A DNA stretch of 30,006 nucleotides from SFEL01 sp045592165. Lineage in GTDB: Bacteria; Bacillota; Clostridia; Christensenellales; CAG-138. Position 1 is the stretch's first letter. Every line of letters starts with the position of its first letter. The DNA is taken from contig JAZNUG010000148.1 of the NCBI GenBank assembly GCA_045592165.1, forward strand, positions 1 to 30,006, written 5' to 3'. Of this stretch, positions 15,812 to 23,299 are shown piece after piece. The translations under genes and the position numbers were made by a program. Under the pieces are notes generated by a model, which was given only the letters and a program-made list of their open reading frames with translations, searched no databases and was not told where the DNA came from.

Positions 15812-16772
15812 TCTCAGCAAGCAGACCGTTGAACTTATTGAAAAAGAAATACGCCCCCGTCTGTGGGAGCTTAACTGCGAAGAACACCGCCTGGAAAGCG
15901 GCGCCTTGGTAATCGATATGGGTGTTAACGTTCCGGGCAGCTGGGAAGCAGGCAGACTGTTTACTCTGGTTACCCTTGGCGCCCAGGGCGAAGTAACCTA
16001 CGGCACCATGCAGGTTGGCGACCGCGATATCCCCAGCGTAAACGTATACCTTGCCCGCCCCCACGAGGCCGCCCTTTCCTCCCAGTTCTCTGCATGGAAA
16101 GTAGCCCCCTCCGGCGAGTATAACCTGCCCGGCTTCGCTTCCGGTCCCGCCCGCGCCATATCCTACGATGACAACATTGCCAAGATGTGGCCCTATCAGG
16201 ACAAGTACGAAAAGACGGTTCTGGCAGTACAGACCGCAGAGCTGCCCGGCGAAGAACTGGTTGCAGACGTCGTTGAAAAGTGCGGCGTAAAGCCCGAAAA
16301 CGTATACCTGCTGGCAGCAAAGACCGGCAGCCTCGTAGGCGGCATACAGATAGCCGCCCGTATGGCAGAAGTTTCCCTGTGGGGTCTGGGCTTCTTTGGC
16401 TTCCCCCTTGAGAAGGTTCTCTCCTTCAGCGGCAGCGCTGCTATCCCTCCCGTAATCAGCGATGAGCTTATCGCTATGGACAGGGTTAACAGTTCTACCC
16501 TTTACGGCTCCGTTGCAAGGTATGTTGTGGATTGCGATGATGCAGAGATCGAGGCTGTAATTCCCCGCCTGACCTGCTCCAACACCGCACACTACGGCAA
16601 GACCTTTGCTGAGCTCTACGATGCAGCTGACAGGGATATATTCAAGATGGATCTGGATGTGCATAAGGTATCCGTAATCGAGATCACCAATCTGCGCACC
16701 GGCCGCACCTTCAAGCAGGGCAATATCTGCCCCGAAATGCTGCTTAAGAGCTATTACGAAAATACTCTTTAA
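15804..16772 (+). CDS. Mch-like protein (methenyl-tetrahydromethanopterin cyclohydrolase family), copy 2
   Basis: The 322 residues carry near-canonical Mch landmarks: DMGVNVPGSWEAGRLF (38-53), FASGPARAISYDD (111-123), TAELPGEELVADVVEKCGV (144-162), LLAAKTGSLVGGIQIAARMAE (169-189) and YGKTFAELYDAADRDIFKMD near the C-terminus. Arg186 and Glu189 form the Arg-x-x-Glu pair reported as catalytic in archaeal Mch. The start at 15804 is set by AAGGAGG at 15791-15797; a longer frame back to 15741 has no ribosome binding site and lies wholly inside the amidohydrolase gene. Mch normally serves C1 transfer on methanopterin in archaea and methylotrophs. Here none of fhc, mtd or fae is visible, and the neighbours are amidohydrolases and a flavin oxidase. 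A role in hydrolysing an N-CH=N bond of a heterocycle, or of methenyl-tetrahydrofolate, is my inference. Confidence 0.87.
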   Translation: MFSLSKQTVELIEKEIRPRLWELNCEEHRLESGALVIDMGVNVPGSWEAGRLFTLVTLGAQGEVTYGTMQVGDRDIPSVNVYLARPHEAALSSQFSAWKVAPSGEYNLPGFASGPARAISYDDNIAKMWPYQDKYEKTVLAVQTAELPGEELVADVVEKCGVKPENVYLLAAKTGSLVGGIQIAARMAEVSLWGLGFFGFPLEKVLSFSGSAAIPPVISDELIAMDRVNSSTLYGSVARYVVDCDDAEIEAVIPRLTCSNTAHYGKTFAELYDAADRDIFKMDLDVHKVSVIEITNLRTGRTFKQGNICPEMLLKSYYENTL

Positions 16773-16783
16773 AGGGTGATTTT

Positions 16784-17932
16784 ATGACAGAACGTAAATT
16801 TGATGTTGCAGTGGTTGGCGGCGGCGTAGTAGGCGCTGCCGCTGCCTGGAAGCTCAGCAAGGCCGGAGCAAAGGTAGTTCTCATTGAAAAGGATGACCTT
16901 TGTGCCGGTGCATCCTGCACCAACCCCGGCTTCTGCGTGCTCAGCTACAGGGAAAATCCCCTTGTAATGGATATGGCGCTGCGTCAGCAGGCCCAGTGGG
17001 ATGCCCTTGTAAGCGAGATAGGCGATGTGGAATACAATCCCTCCGGCGGACTTATTCCCCTCACCGATACCGCTCAGCAGGGCATACTGGAAGGCCTCTG
17101 CAAGCATGTAAAGGGTATGGGCCTGAGCGATATTCATATGATAACCGCTGAAAAGGCCAAGGAGCTGGAACCTGAGCTGGATGCCAGCAAGCTGGTTGGC
17201 GCCTGCTGGTGCCCCGGCGAAGGCCGCCTCAACCCCTTCAAGCTTAACCTGAACATGGCAGACAGGGCCGTAGCTCTGGGCACCACCGTTATGACCCATA
17301 CCGCCGTTACCGGCCTCAGGATGAATAACGGTATTGTTGAGGCTGTGGAAACCACCAACGGCGACGTATACGCAGAACTGGTAATTCTCTGCGGCGGCGC
17401 ATGGACAAGGGATCTTGCCGCTCTTGCCGGCCACGACCTGCCCATATTCTATGAGCGCGGCGAAGCCATGGTCAGCATGCAGGTACGTCCCACCATCAAG
17501 CGCATGATAACCGACGGCGCCCTGTTCAATCAGCCCCTTACTGCGGATCACCCCATGGTAATAGGCGCATGTCTGGGCCAGACACACAGCGGCAATATAG
17601 TAATTGCCCAGGCTACATCCCGCCCGGGCAACTATGATAAGTCCAATACTCTGGAAGGTATGAAGGGCGTAGCAAACAGGGTAATCTCCCTGTTCCCCAG
17701 CCTTAAGGATATTGATATTATCCGTATGTGGTCCGGTCTGGTATCCTACGCTGCGGATAAGGATCCCGTATTCGGCGCATTTGACAGCCCCAAGAACCTG
17801 TTTGTTGCCAACTCCTTCCACAGCGCAATCGCACTGTCCCCCTCCATAGGCGACATGATTGCGGATTACTGGAAGAACGGCACCATACCCGAAGCCGCCA
17901 AGGGATACACTCCCATGCGCTTCTGCAAGTAA
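16784..17932 (+). CDS. FAD-dependent amine/amino-acid oxidoreductase (DAO family)
   Basis: Flavoprotein of the glycine/D-amino-acid/sarcosine oxidoreductase fold, 382 residues. The Rossmann motif VVGGGVVGAAAAWKLSKAG is at 11-29 with Glu35 to bind the FAD ribose. GRLNPFKLNLNMADRAVALG near residue 146 and CGGAWTRDLAAL near residue 204 are the family's FAD and substrate regions, and the C-terminal GLVSYAADKDPVFGAFDSPKNLFV segment closes the FAD site. There is no signal peptide, so it is cytoplasmic. It starts 11 bases after Mch-like copy 2 and is the last gene of the operon; the convergent hydantoinase gene ends seven bases away. In an anaerobe it is more likely a dehydrogenase than an oxygen-using oxidase. 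Glycine or a similar amine from ring cleavage would be a sensible substrate, but that is inference. Confidence 0.88.
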   Translation: MTERKFDVAVVGGGVVGAAAAWKLSKAGAKVVLIEKDDLCAGASCTNPGFCVLSYRENPLVMDMALRQQAQWDALVSEIGDVEYNPSGGLIPLTDTAQQGILEGLCKHVKGMGLSDIHMITAEKAKELEPELDASKLVGACWCPGEGRLNPFKLNLNMADRAVALGTTVMTHTAVTGLRMNNGIVEAVETTNGDVYAELVILCGGAWTRDLAALAGHDLPIFYERGEAMVSMQVRPTIKRMITDGALFNQPLTADHPMVIGACLGQTHSGNIVIAQATSRPGNYDKSNTLEGMKGVANRVISLFPSLKDIDIIRMWSGLVSYAADKDPVFGAFDSPKNLFVANSFHSAIALSPSIGDMIADYWKNGTIPEAAKGYTPMRFCK

Positions 17933-17939
17933 TTAAAGT

Positions 17940-19310
17940 TTAATTCTGCTGGGTACTTCTGAGGAATTTCCCCTCAGGTCTGCCCAGCAGTTTTCCGTTT
18001 TCAGCGACAAGTTCGCCCCTGAGATACACCCTGCGGACAGTGCAGCCTACAGGATAACCCTCAAAAATAGTATATCCCGCATTGCTGTGCTCTTCTTTTG
18101 CGGTTATCACTCTGGGTGCGTTGGGATCCATAAGGAGTATATCTGCATCGCTGCCCACGGCAATGGCTCCCTTTTGGGGATACAGGCCGTGTCTCTTTGC
18201 TGCTTCTGCACAAAGCCTGTCGCAAAGCTGTTCAAGGGTAATCCTGCCCTTCTGATAGCCTTCGGAAAACATAAGCGAGGGCATGCTCTCGCAGCCGCCA
18301 ACGCCGGGCAGCACGTCAAAGCAGCTGTCCGCTTTCATCTTCTGCTCATGGGTATAGGGGCAATGGTCGGTTGATATCATGCCGATGTCCCCGTTTATTA
18401 CATGCTGCCACAGCCTGTCGCAGTCGCTGCTCTTTCTGAGAGGAGGAGTCATTATGTACTTCTGGGGTTCGCTGCCCTCATAGCAGCTATCCGTAAGCAG
18501 CAGATAGTGGGGACAGGTTTCCGCATATACCTTTACGCCTCGCCTGCGTGCCTGGGCAATAAGGTCGGCTCCGTCTCCGGAGGATACATGGGCAATTATC
18601 AGCTGAACGCCGGTCTTTTCCGCTATCTCAATCAGTTCCTTTACAGCGGCCGCTTCTGCTGCGGCAGGGCGGCTTTCGCCATGGCGCCCGGCACCCACTC
18701 TGCCCTCAGCGATAAAGTCCTGCTTTATCCGGGCAATCATATCGTCATCCTCGCAATGGGCAAGAATGGACAGCCCCAGCTTTGCAGCGTTTGAGAACAG
18801 CCTTTCCATATCCTCAGCGGGGAATTTGTCCGCCCCATAGGTGGTGTATATCTTGAGTACACTTATACCCTCGGCAGCAATATCCTCAAGCCTGTCAATA
18901 TCCTGATAAAACGCGCCGGTAACCTCCATGTGGAGAGCATAATCGGCATAGGTATTGCCATCCGCCTGAACCCTTCTTGCGTTTACGCCGTCTGCCCAGC
19001 TTTTTTCGGGCAGAGGGCCTGCAAAGTCAACGAAGGTGGTTATACCGCCGCATATTGCTGCAGCAGAGCCCGCCCCAAAGTCATCGGCATTGAAGCCGCC
19101 GTCAGGAGTGGGGATCTGAAAATGCACATGGGAATCAATGGCTCCGGGCAGGGCGATAAGCCCGCTTGCGTCAAAGCAATCGCACCCCTCTGCGGATATT
19201 CCTTTTTCTATGCGGCTTATTTTACCATCCGCCACGAGGATATCGGCATCCATAACTCCATGGGGAGTAACCGCTGTAACGTTTTGAATCAGTACAGATT
19301 TTTTATGCAT
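17940..19310 (-). CDS. hydA: Hydantoinase / dihydropyrimidinase (cyclic amidohydrolase)
   Basis: Hydrolyses cyclic ureides or dihydropyrimidines to N-carbamoyl amino acids. Using the ATG at 19310 it has 456 residues, the normal family length. The binuclear metal site is complete: His61 and His63 (DSHVHF), Lys153 to be carboxylated (LKIYTTYGA), His185 (ILAHCEDDD), His241 (IIAHVSSGDG) and Asp315 (STDHCPYTHEQK). The longer frame upstream to 19409 adds 33 residues of unrelated composition across the promoter. AAGGAGGG lies eight bases before the ATG at 19310, so I use that. The gene is divergent from xdhA and convergent with the FAD oxidoreductase. In purine/urate-type clusters the HyuA-type enzyme is a standard member beside ygeY, ssnA and xdh. 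Confidence 0.93.
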   Translation of the reverse strand: MHKKSVLIQNVTAVTPHGVMDADILVADGKISRIEKGISAEGCDCFDASGLIALPGAIDSHVHFQIPTPDGGFNADDFGAGSAAAICGGITTFVDFAGPLPEKSWADGVNARRVQADGNTYADYALHMEVTGAFYQDIDRLEDIAAEGISVLKIYTTYGADKFPAEDMERLFSNAAKLGLSILAHCEDDDMIARIKQDFIAEGRVGAGRHGESRPAAAEAAAVKELIEIAEKTGVQLIIAHVSSGDGADLIAQARRRGVKVYAETCPHYLLLTDSCYEGSEPQKYIMTPPLRKSSDCDRLWQHVINGDIGMISTDHCPYTHEQKMKADSCFDVLPGVGGCESMPSLMFSEGYQKGRITLEQLCDRLCAEAAKRHGLYPQKGAIAVGSDADILLMDPNAPRVITAKEEHSNAGYTIFEGYPVGCTVRRVYLRGELVAENGKLLGRPEGKFLRSTQQN

Positions 19311-19334
19311 TTTTATCACCCTCCTTACCGCTCC

Positions 19335-19364
19335 ATTATACGACATAATCCCACCGTGAAGCCA
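19335..19364 (-). promoter_or_regulatory. Probable promoter of the hydantoinase gene
   Basis: A perfect -10 TATAAT occupies 19335-19340 on the minus strand. The -35 region about 17-18 bases upstream (TGGCTT, near 19359-19364) is only a partial match. Transcription would start about 18 bases before the ATG at 19310. Confidence 0.45.
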
Positions 19365-19427
19365 CAGAATTCTAACTTGCACAAATGTGTATTTTATCAT
19401 ATGGAGCAAGTATTTGTTGCGTATTGA

Positions 19428-19457
19428 TTGATTTAAACCCTGTCAATTCTATATAAT
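19428..19457 (+). promoter_or_regulatory. Probable promoter of the xdhABC genes
   Basis: TTGATT at 19428-19433, an 18-base spacer and a perfect TATAAT at 19452-19457 in AT-rich DNA. This gives a leader of about 75 bases before the ATG at 19540, and it argues against the GTG-initiated longer frame that begins at 19462. Between the two divergent promoters, ACTTGC (19375) and GCAAGT (19406) form an inverted repeat around CACAAATGTG, a possible operator. Confidence 0.6.
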
Positions 19458-19539
19458 TTAAGTGGGATGGTATCCTATTTATTCTTACACACTTACATAC
19501 ATCAACCCCGCTAAAATTCTATCCGAAAGGAATACTGCC

Positions 19540-21861
19540 ATGCCGTTGTACGGTAAAAAACAATTTCATGAGATCAACCGTTCTGCCCCCCGCGTAGACG
19601 GAGTGGACAAGGTAACCGGAAGAGCTACCTATGCCGCTGACCTTGCTTTCCCCGGTATGGTTTACGGCGCTATGCTCAGGCTCAACAAAGTGCCCAGTGC
19701 CAAGATAACCTCAATCGACGCTTCCGAGGCTCTGGCTATCCCCGGAGTTCTCGCCGTTGTTACGCCCTGGGATCTTCCCAAATGCAGAAGCTGGTCCAAC
19801 TATATGTACCTCACCGACCGCGTTCGCTACGTTGGCGATGTTGTTGCGCTTATAGCCGCCGAAACCCGGGAACTTTGTGAAGAAGCAAAGAAGCACATCA
19901 AGGTGGAGTATGAAGAGCTTCCCGCCGTATTTGATGTTCTCGAAGCCATGAAGGACGGCGCTCCTCAGCTTCACGAGGAGTATCCCAACAACATCTTCAC
20001 CCCTTCCCGCTATACCCTTGAAAAGGGCGACGCTGAAAAAGCATTTGCAGAGGCAGCAATAGTTCTGGAAAGAGAATATACCACCCAGTATGCAGAGCAC
20101 GCCTACATCGAGCCCGAAGCGGTTGTAGCCGTTGAAGAGCCCACCGCAGGCGAAATGACCGTTCACGCCTCTGCTCAGAACCCCTTCTTTACCCGTCACT
20201 ACGTTGCGGATATCCTCGGCATGCCCATGAACAGGGTACGCGTCATTCAGGAAACCGTTGGCGGAACCTTTGGCGGCAAGGAAGAAGGTCTCGGTCTTAT
20301 CGCAGGCCGCAGCGCATATCTGTGCAAGCTTCTCCACCGCCCCGTAAAGATGGTCTTCACCCGTGAAGAGTCCATCATCGAAAGCAGCAAGCGTCATCCC
20401 TTCATCCTGCGCTATAAGGCCGGTCTTGATAAGGAAGGCCGCATAATCGCATGGAAGGCTGAACAGATAGACAACTCCGGCGCATACAACAACCAGACCC
20501 AGTTTATGAACTGCCGCGCAACCATTCACTGCGCCGGCGCATACAACATTCCCAATATCTCCGGTGTTACCTACGGCGTATTCACCAACAACATCCACAG
20601 CGGCGCATTCCGCGGCTACTCCAGCCCCGAGCTGCTGTTTGCTCAGGAACAGTTCGTGGAAGAACTGGCCGAAGCAGCAGGCATGACCGCTCTGGAATTC
20701 CGCAAGCTCAACTGCCTGAGGGATGGCGCCACCGTTGCTGTAGGCACTGAAGTGGACAACGTGATCCTTCCCGAAATGATTGACTATACTGCAGAGCAGA
20801 CCGATTATCAGGCAAAGCAGGATAAGTACAGGAACCAGACCGGCCGCTTCCGCAAGGGTATCGGCATGGCCATCTCCCACCGCGGCTGCGGCTACGGCGC
20901 AGAAACTCCCGACGCTGCCGGCTGCTTCCTCATCATAAACGAAGACGGCTCCGTAATGCTGCACTCCGGCATGGCGGAAAACGGTCAGGGACTTAAAACC
21001 GCATTTTCCCAGATAGCCGCTGAGGCTCTGGGCGTTTCCCTTGACAGCATTCACTTCTACGGCACAGACACCCACTCCATCGCAGACTGCGGCATGACCG
21101 TTGCTTCCCGCGGTACCGTAATGGGCTCTCAGCCCGTACGCAAGGCCGGCGAAAAGCTCAACGGCATCCTCAGAAACAACGTCATCGAGCTGGGCTTCTT
21201 TGCCGCAGGTAAGGGCGGCTGCGATAAGGACAGAACTGCGGACGATATCATTCTCCGCGACAGCATGTTCTATGATCCTAACTACCCCGATTATAAGCTT
21301 CCTCTCTCACAGGCAGCAGGCGCCATTTTCTGGACCGGCCAGTGCCTCTCCGCCTACGAATGGTTCTCTCCCCCTGCCTACGATCTGAATCACCACACCA
21401 TGCAGGGCAAGGCATTCCCCAACTACTCCTATGCCTGCGTAGTTGCAGAAGTAGAAGTAGACACCGCCACCGGCGAAGTTGTGGTTGAAAAGGTAACCAG
21501 CAGCCATGACGTGGGCACCGCCATAAACCCCGCCCTCATTACCGGTCAGGTATACGGCGGCATCGTAATGGGTCAGGGCTACGGCACAATGGAAGAAGTT
21601 GAAACCCGCAAGGGTCAGCTCCTCAGCCATAATCTTGATGAATACCTCATCCCCACCGCAATGGACATGCCTGAAATGCAGGTGAACATCTTCGAGTGTG
21701 ACGATCCCAACGGCACCTACGGCGCAAAGAGCGTTGGCGAGCCTGCCACTGAGGCAGTTGCCGCTGCAGTTGCGAACGCCGTTGCAAACGCAACCGGCAG
21801 ACGCATCCGCAACAACCCTGCCACCCTTGAAAACGTGCGCCTTGGCAAGAAGCTGAGATAG
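19540..21861 (+). CDS. xdhA: Xanthine-dehydrogenase-family molybdenum-binding subunit (XdhA-like)
   Basis: Catalytic subunit of a molybdenum hydroxylase, expected to oxidise a purine or a related heterocycle using water. With the ATG at 19540 (GAAAGGA eight bases upstream) it has 773 residues, close to E. coli XdhA (about 750). It starts with the aldehyde-oxidase/xanthine-dehydrogenase hammerhead domain (VDGVDKVTGRATYAADL). Cofactor-site motifs include GGTFGGKEE, GAFRGYSSPE, AENGQGLKTAFSQI and KSVGEPATEAV, whose Glu734 is the expected catalytic base. The FRGYSSPE motif lacks the common Gln after Pro. Related clusters encode selenium-dependent molybdenum hydroxylases; here selenium would be a labile cofactor, since no in-frame UGA is needed. 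FAD and Fe-S subunits follow directly, so the enzyme is a complete three-subunit type. The exact substrate is not certain. Confidence 0.92.
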   Translation: MPLYGKKQFHEINRSAPRVDGVDKVTGRATYAADLAFPGMVYGAMLRLNKVPSAKITSIDASEALAIPGVLAVVTPWDLPKCRSWSNYMYLTDRVRYVGDVVALIAAETRELCEEAKKHIKVEYEELPAVFDVLEAMKDGAPQLHEEYPNNIFTPSRYTLEKGDAEKAFAEAAIVLEREYTTQYAEHAYIEPEAVVAVEEPTAGEMTVHASAQNPFFTRHYVADILGMPMNRVRVIQETVGGTFGGKEEGLGLIAGRSAYLCKLLHRPVKMVFTREESIIESSKRHPFILRYKAGLDKEGRIIAWKAEQIDNSGAYNNQTQFMNCRATIHCAGAYNIPNISGVTYGVFTNNIHSGAFRGYSSPELLFAQEQFVEELAEAAGMTALEFRKLNCLRDGATVAVGTEVDNVILPEMIDYTAEQTDYQAKQDKYRNQTGRFRKGIGMAISHRGCGYGAETPDAAGCFLIINEDGSVMLHSGMAENGQGLKTAFSQIAAEALGVSLDSIHFYGTDTHSIADCGMTVASRGTVMGSQPVRKAGEKLNGILRNNVIELGFFAAGKGGCDKDRTADDIILRDSMFYDPNYPDYKLPLSQAAGAIFWTGQCLSAYEWFSPPAYDLNHHTMQGKAFPNYSYACVVAEVEVDTATGEVVVEKVTSSHDVGTAINPALITGQVYGGIVMGQGYGTMEEVETRKGQLLSHNLDEYLIPTAMDMPEMQVNIFECDDPNGTYGAKSVGEPATEAVAAAVANAVANATGRRIRNNPATLENVRLGKKLR

Positions 21862-21870
21862 GAGGGCAAT

Positions 21871-22746
21871 ATGAGAGAATTTTCTTACGTAAGACCTAAA
21901 ACTCTTGATGAGGCCCTGGAGCTTATGCAGCTTCACGCAGGCCGTATCCGCCCCTACGCAGGCGGCACCGATATCATGGTGCACCTGAGAAGCGGCAGCT
22001 CAAGATTTGACAACCTTGACTATATGATGGACCTTGGCGACCTGCAGGAGCTTAAGAGCGTTACCTGCGAAAACGGCACCGTTACCGTGGGCGCAATGGT
22101 TTCCCATGAATGCGTATCCCATCACCCCATCGTGCTGGAGCATGCTCCCATGCTGGCCCAGGCCTGCCACACTGTAGGCGCAACCCAGATCCGCAATGCC
22201 GGTACCATCGGCGGCAACGTATGCAATGCTTCCATCGCGGCAGACAGCCTTTCTCCCCTTGCTGCCATGGATGCTGTATGCAACCTGCAGAGCAAGACCG
22301 CAAGCCGAAGCATTCCCCTCGCCCAGTTCATCACCGGCTCCGAGAAAACCTGCATCCAGCCGGATGAGATCCTGGTAAGCCTCAGCTTCCCCTCCTTCAA
22401 GGAGTGGAACACCGCCTTCTTTAAGCTGGGCCGCAGGCGCGCGCTGGCTATTTCCAGAATAACCGCCTCCACCGCACTCCACTTTGTGGATGGCAAGATC
22501 ACAGAGGCACGCATCGCCCCCGGCTGCGTATTCGTATCCCCCAGGCGCTGCACAGCGGCTGAAGATATGCTCAAGGATAAGGAACCCTCCCTCGCCCTGT
22601 TCAATGCAATAGGCGAAGAGGTAGCAAACGAAATGGTAGCTGTAACCGGCGTACGCTGGAGTACAGAGTACAAGCAGCCTGTTCTTGCAAGCGTTGTAAG
22701 CAGCGCTCTCTGCATGGCAGCAGGCATATCTATGGAGGAAGAATAA
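21871..22746 (+). CDS. xdhB: Xanthine-dehydrogenase-family FAD-binding subunit (XdhB / YgfM-like)
   Basis: Carries electrons from the Fe-S subunit to NAD+ or another acceptor through FAD. The 291 residues equal the E. coli XdhB length (about 292). The two FAD loops are clear: PYAGGTDIM (28-36) and GATQIRNAGTIGGNVCNAS (103-121). The C-terminal CO-dehydrogenase-flavoprotein domain follows from about residue 175. AGGAGGG precedes the ATG, nine bases after xdhA, and the next gene begins immediately after the stop. Confidence 0.94.
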   Translation: MREFSYVRPKTLDEALELMQLHAGRIRPYAGGTDIMVHLRSGSSRFDNLDYMMDLGDLQELKSVTCENGTVTVGAMVSHECVSHHPIVLEHAPMLAQACHTVGATQIRNAGTIGGNVCNASIAADSLSPLAAMDAVCNLQSKTASRSIPLAQFITGSEKTCIQPDEILVSLSFPSFKEWNTAFFKLGRRRALAISRITASTALHFVDGKITEARIAPGCVFVSPRRCTAAEDMLKDKEPSLALFNAIGEEVANEMVAVTGVRWSTEYKQPVLASVVSSALCMAAGISMEEE

Positions 22747-23208
22747 ATGCCCACACTCAATTTTACCCTTAACGACAAGCCCGTCTCCGTTGAAGTAAGC
22801 GCAAACGCAAGGCTGCTGGACGTTATCAGAGATCAGCTGGGCCTTACCGGCACCAAAGAGGGCTGCGGCGTTGGCGAATGCGGCGCATGCACCGTTATCG
22901 TGGACGACGATGCAGTGGATTCCTGCCTCACCCTGGCCATGAGCGTAGAAGGTAAGAACGTCCTCACCGTTGAAGGCCTTGCAAAGGATGGAAGACTCAG
23001 CAGGCTTCAGCAGGCAGTGCTGGATCACCATGCTCTCCAGTGCGGCTATTGCACTCCCGGCTTCCTTATGAGCGCAACCGCTCTGCTCAACAAAAATCCC
23101 CACCCCACCCGTGAGGAAATAAAAGTAGCCATCGCCGGCAACCTTTGCCGCTGCACCGGCTATGAGCAGCTCATCCAGGCCATTCTGGATGCGTCACAGG
23201 ACGAATAA
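22747..23208 (+). CDS. xdhC: Xanthine-dehydrogenase-family [2Fe-2S] subunit (XdhC-like)
   Basis: Electron-transfer subunit with two [2Fe-2S] clusters. The 153 residues have the standard set: Cys40, 45, 48 and 60 for the plant-ferredoxin-type cluster (GCGVGECGAC and later DSC) and Cys99, 102, 134 and 136 for the helical cluster (QCGYCTPG and NLCRCTGY). The start abuts the xdhB stop with no spacer, and the ribosome binding site (GGAGGAAG) lies within xdhB, so translation is coupled. An inverted repeat without a T-run follows the gene. Confidence 0.95.
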   Translation: MPTLNFTLNDKPVSVEVSANARLLDVIRDQLGLTGTKEGCGVGECGACTVIVDDDAVDSCLTLAMSVEGKNVLTVEGLAKDGRLSRLQQAVLDHHALQCGYCTPGFLMSATALLNKNPHPTREEIKVAIAGNLCRCTGYEQLIQAILDASQDE

Positions 23209-23220
23209 AAACATATTCAA

Positions 23221-23256
23221 TTAATGCAACCGCATTTATATGTGCGGTTGCATTAA
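23221..23256. promoter_or_regulatory. Perfect 14-bp inverted repeat between xdhC and the ECF transporter
   Basis: TTAATGCAACCGCA (23221-23234) and its exact reverse complement (23243-23256) flank an 8-base loop, TTTATATG. There is no T-run on the plus side, so it is a poor intrinsic terminator. The right arm contains TTGCAT (23248-23253), which could be a -35 for a -10 at TATAAA (23273-23278, long spacing of 19). This places the repeat where an operator for the ECF genes would be. It might instead stabilise or process the xdh transcript. Confidence 0.55.
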
Positions 23257-23299
23257 ACGTATCTGGATAATTTATAAAAAAGTATTGGAGGTACTTATT

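Noticed and set aside
19462..19539. 26-residue N-terminal extension of XdhA
   Set aside because: It begins about five bases after the -10 box, with no ribosome binding site, and has no similarity to the hammerhead domain. The ATG at 19540 has a good site.
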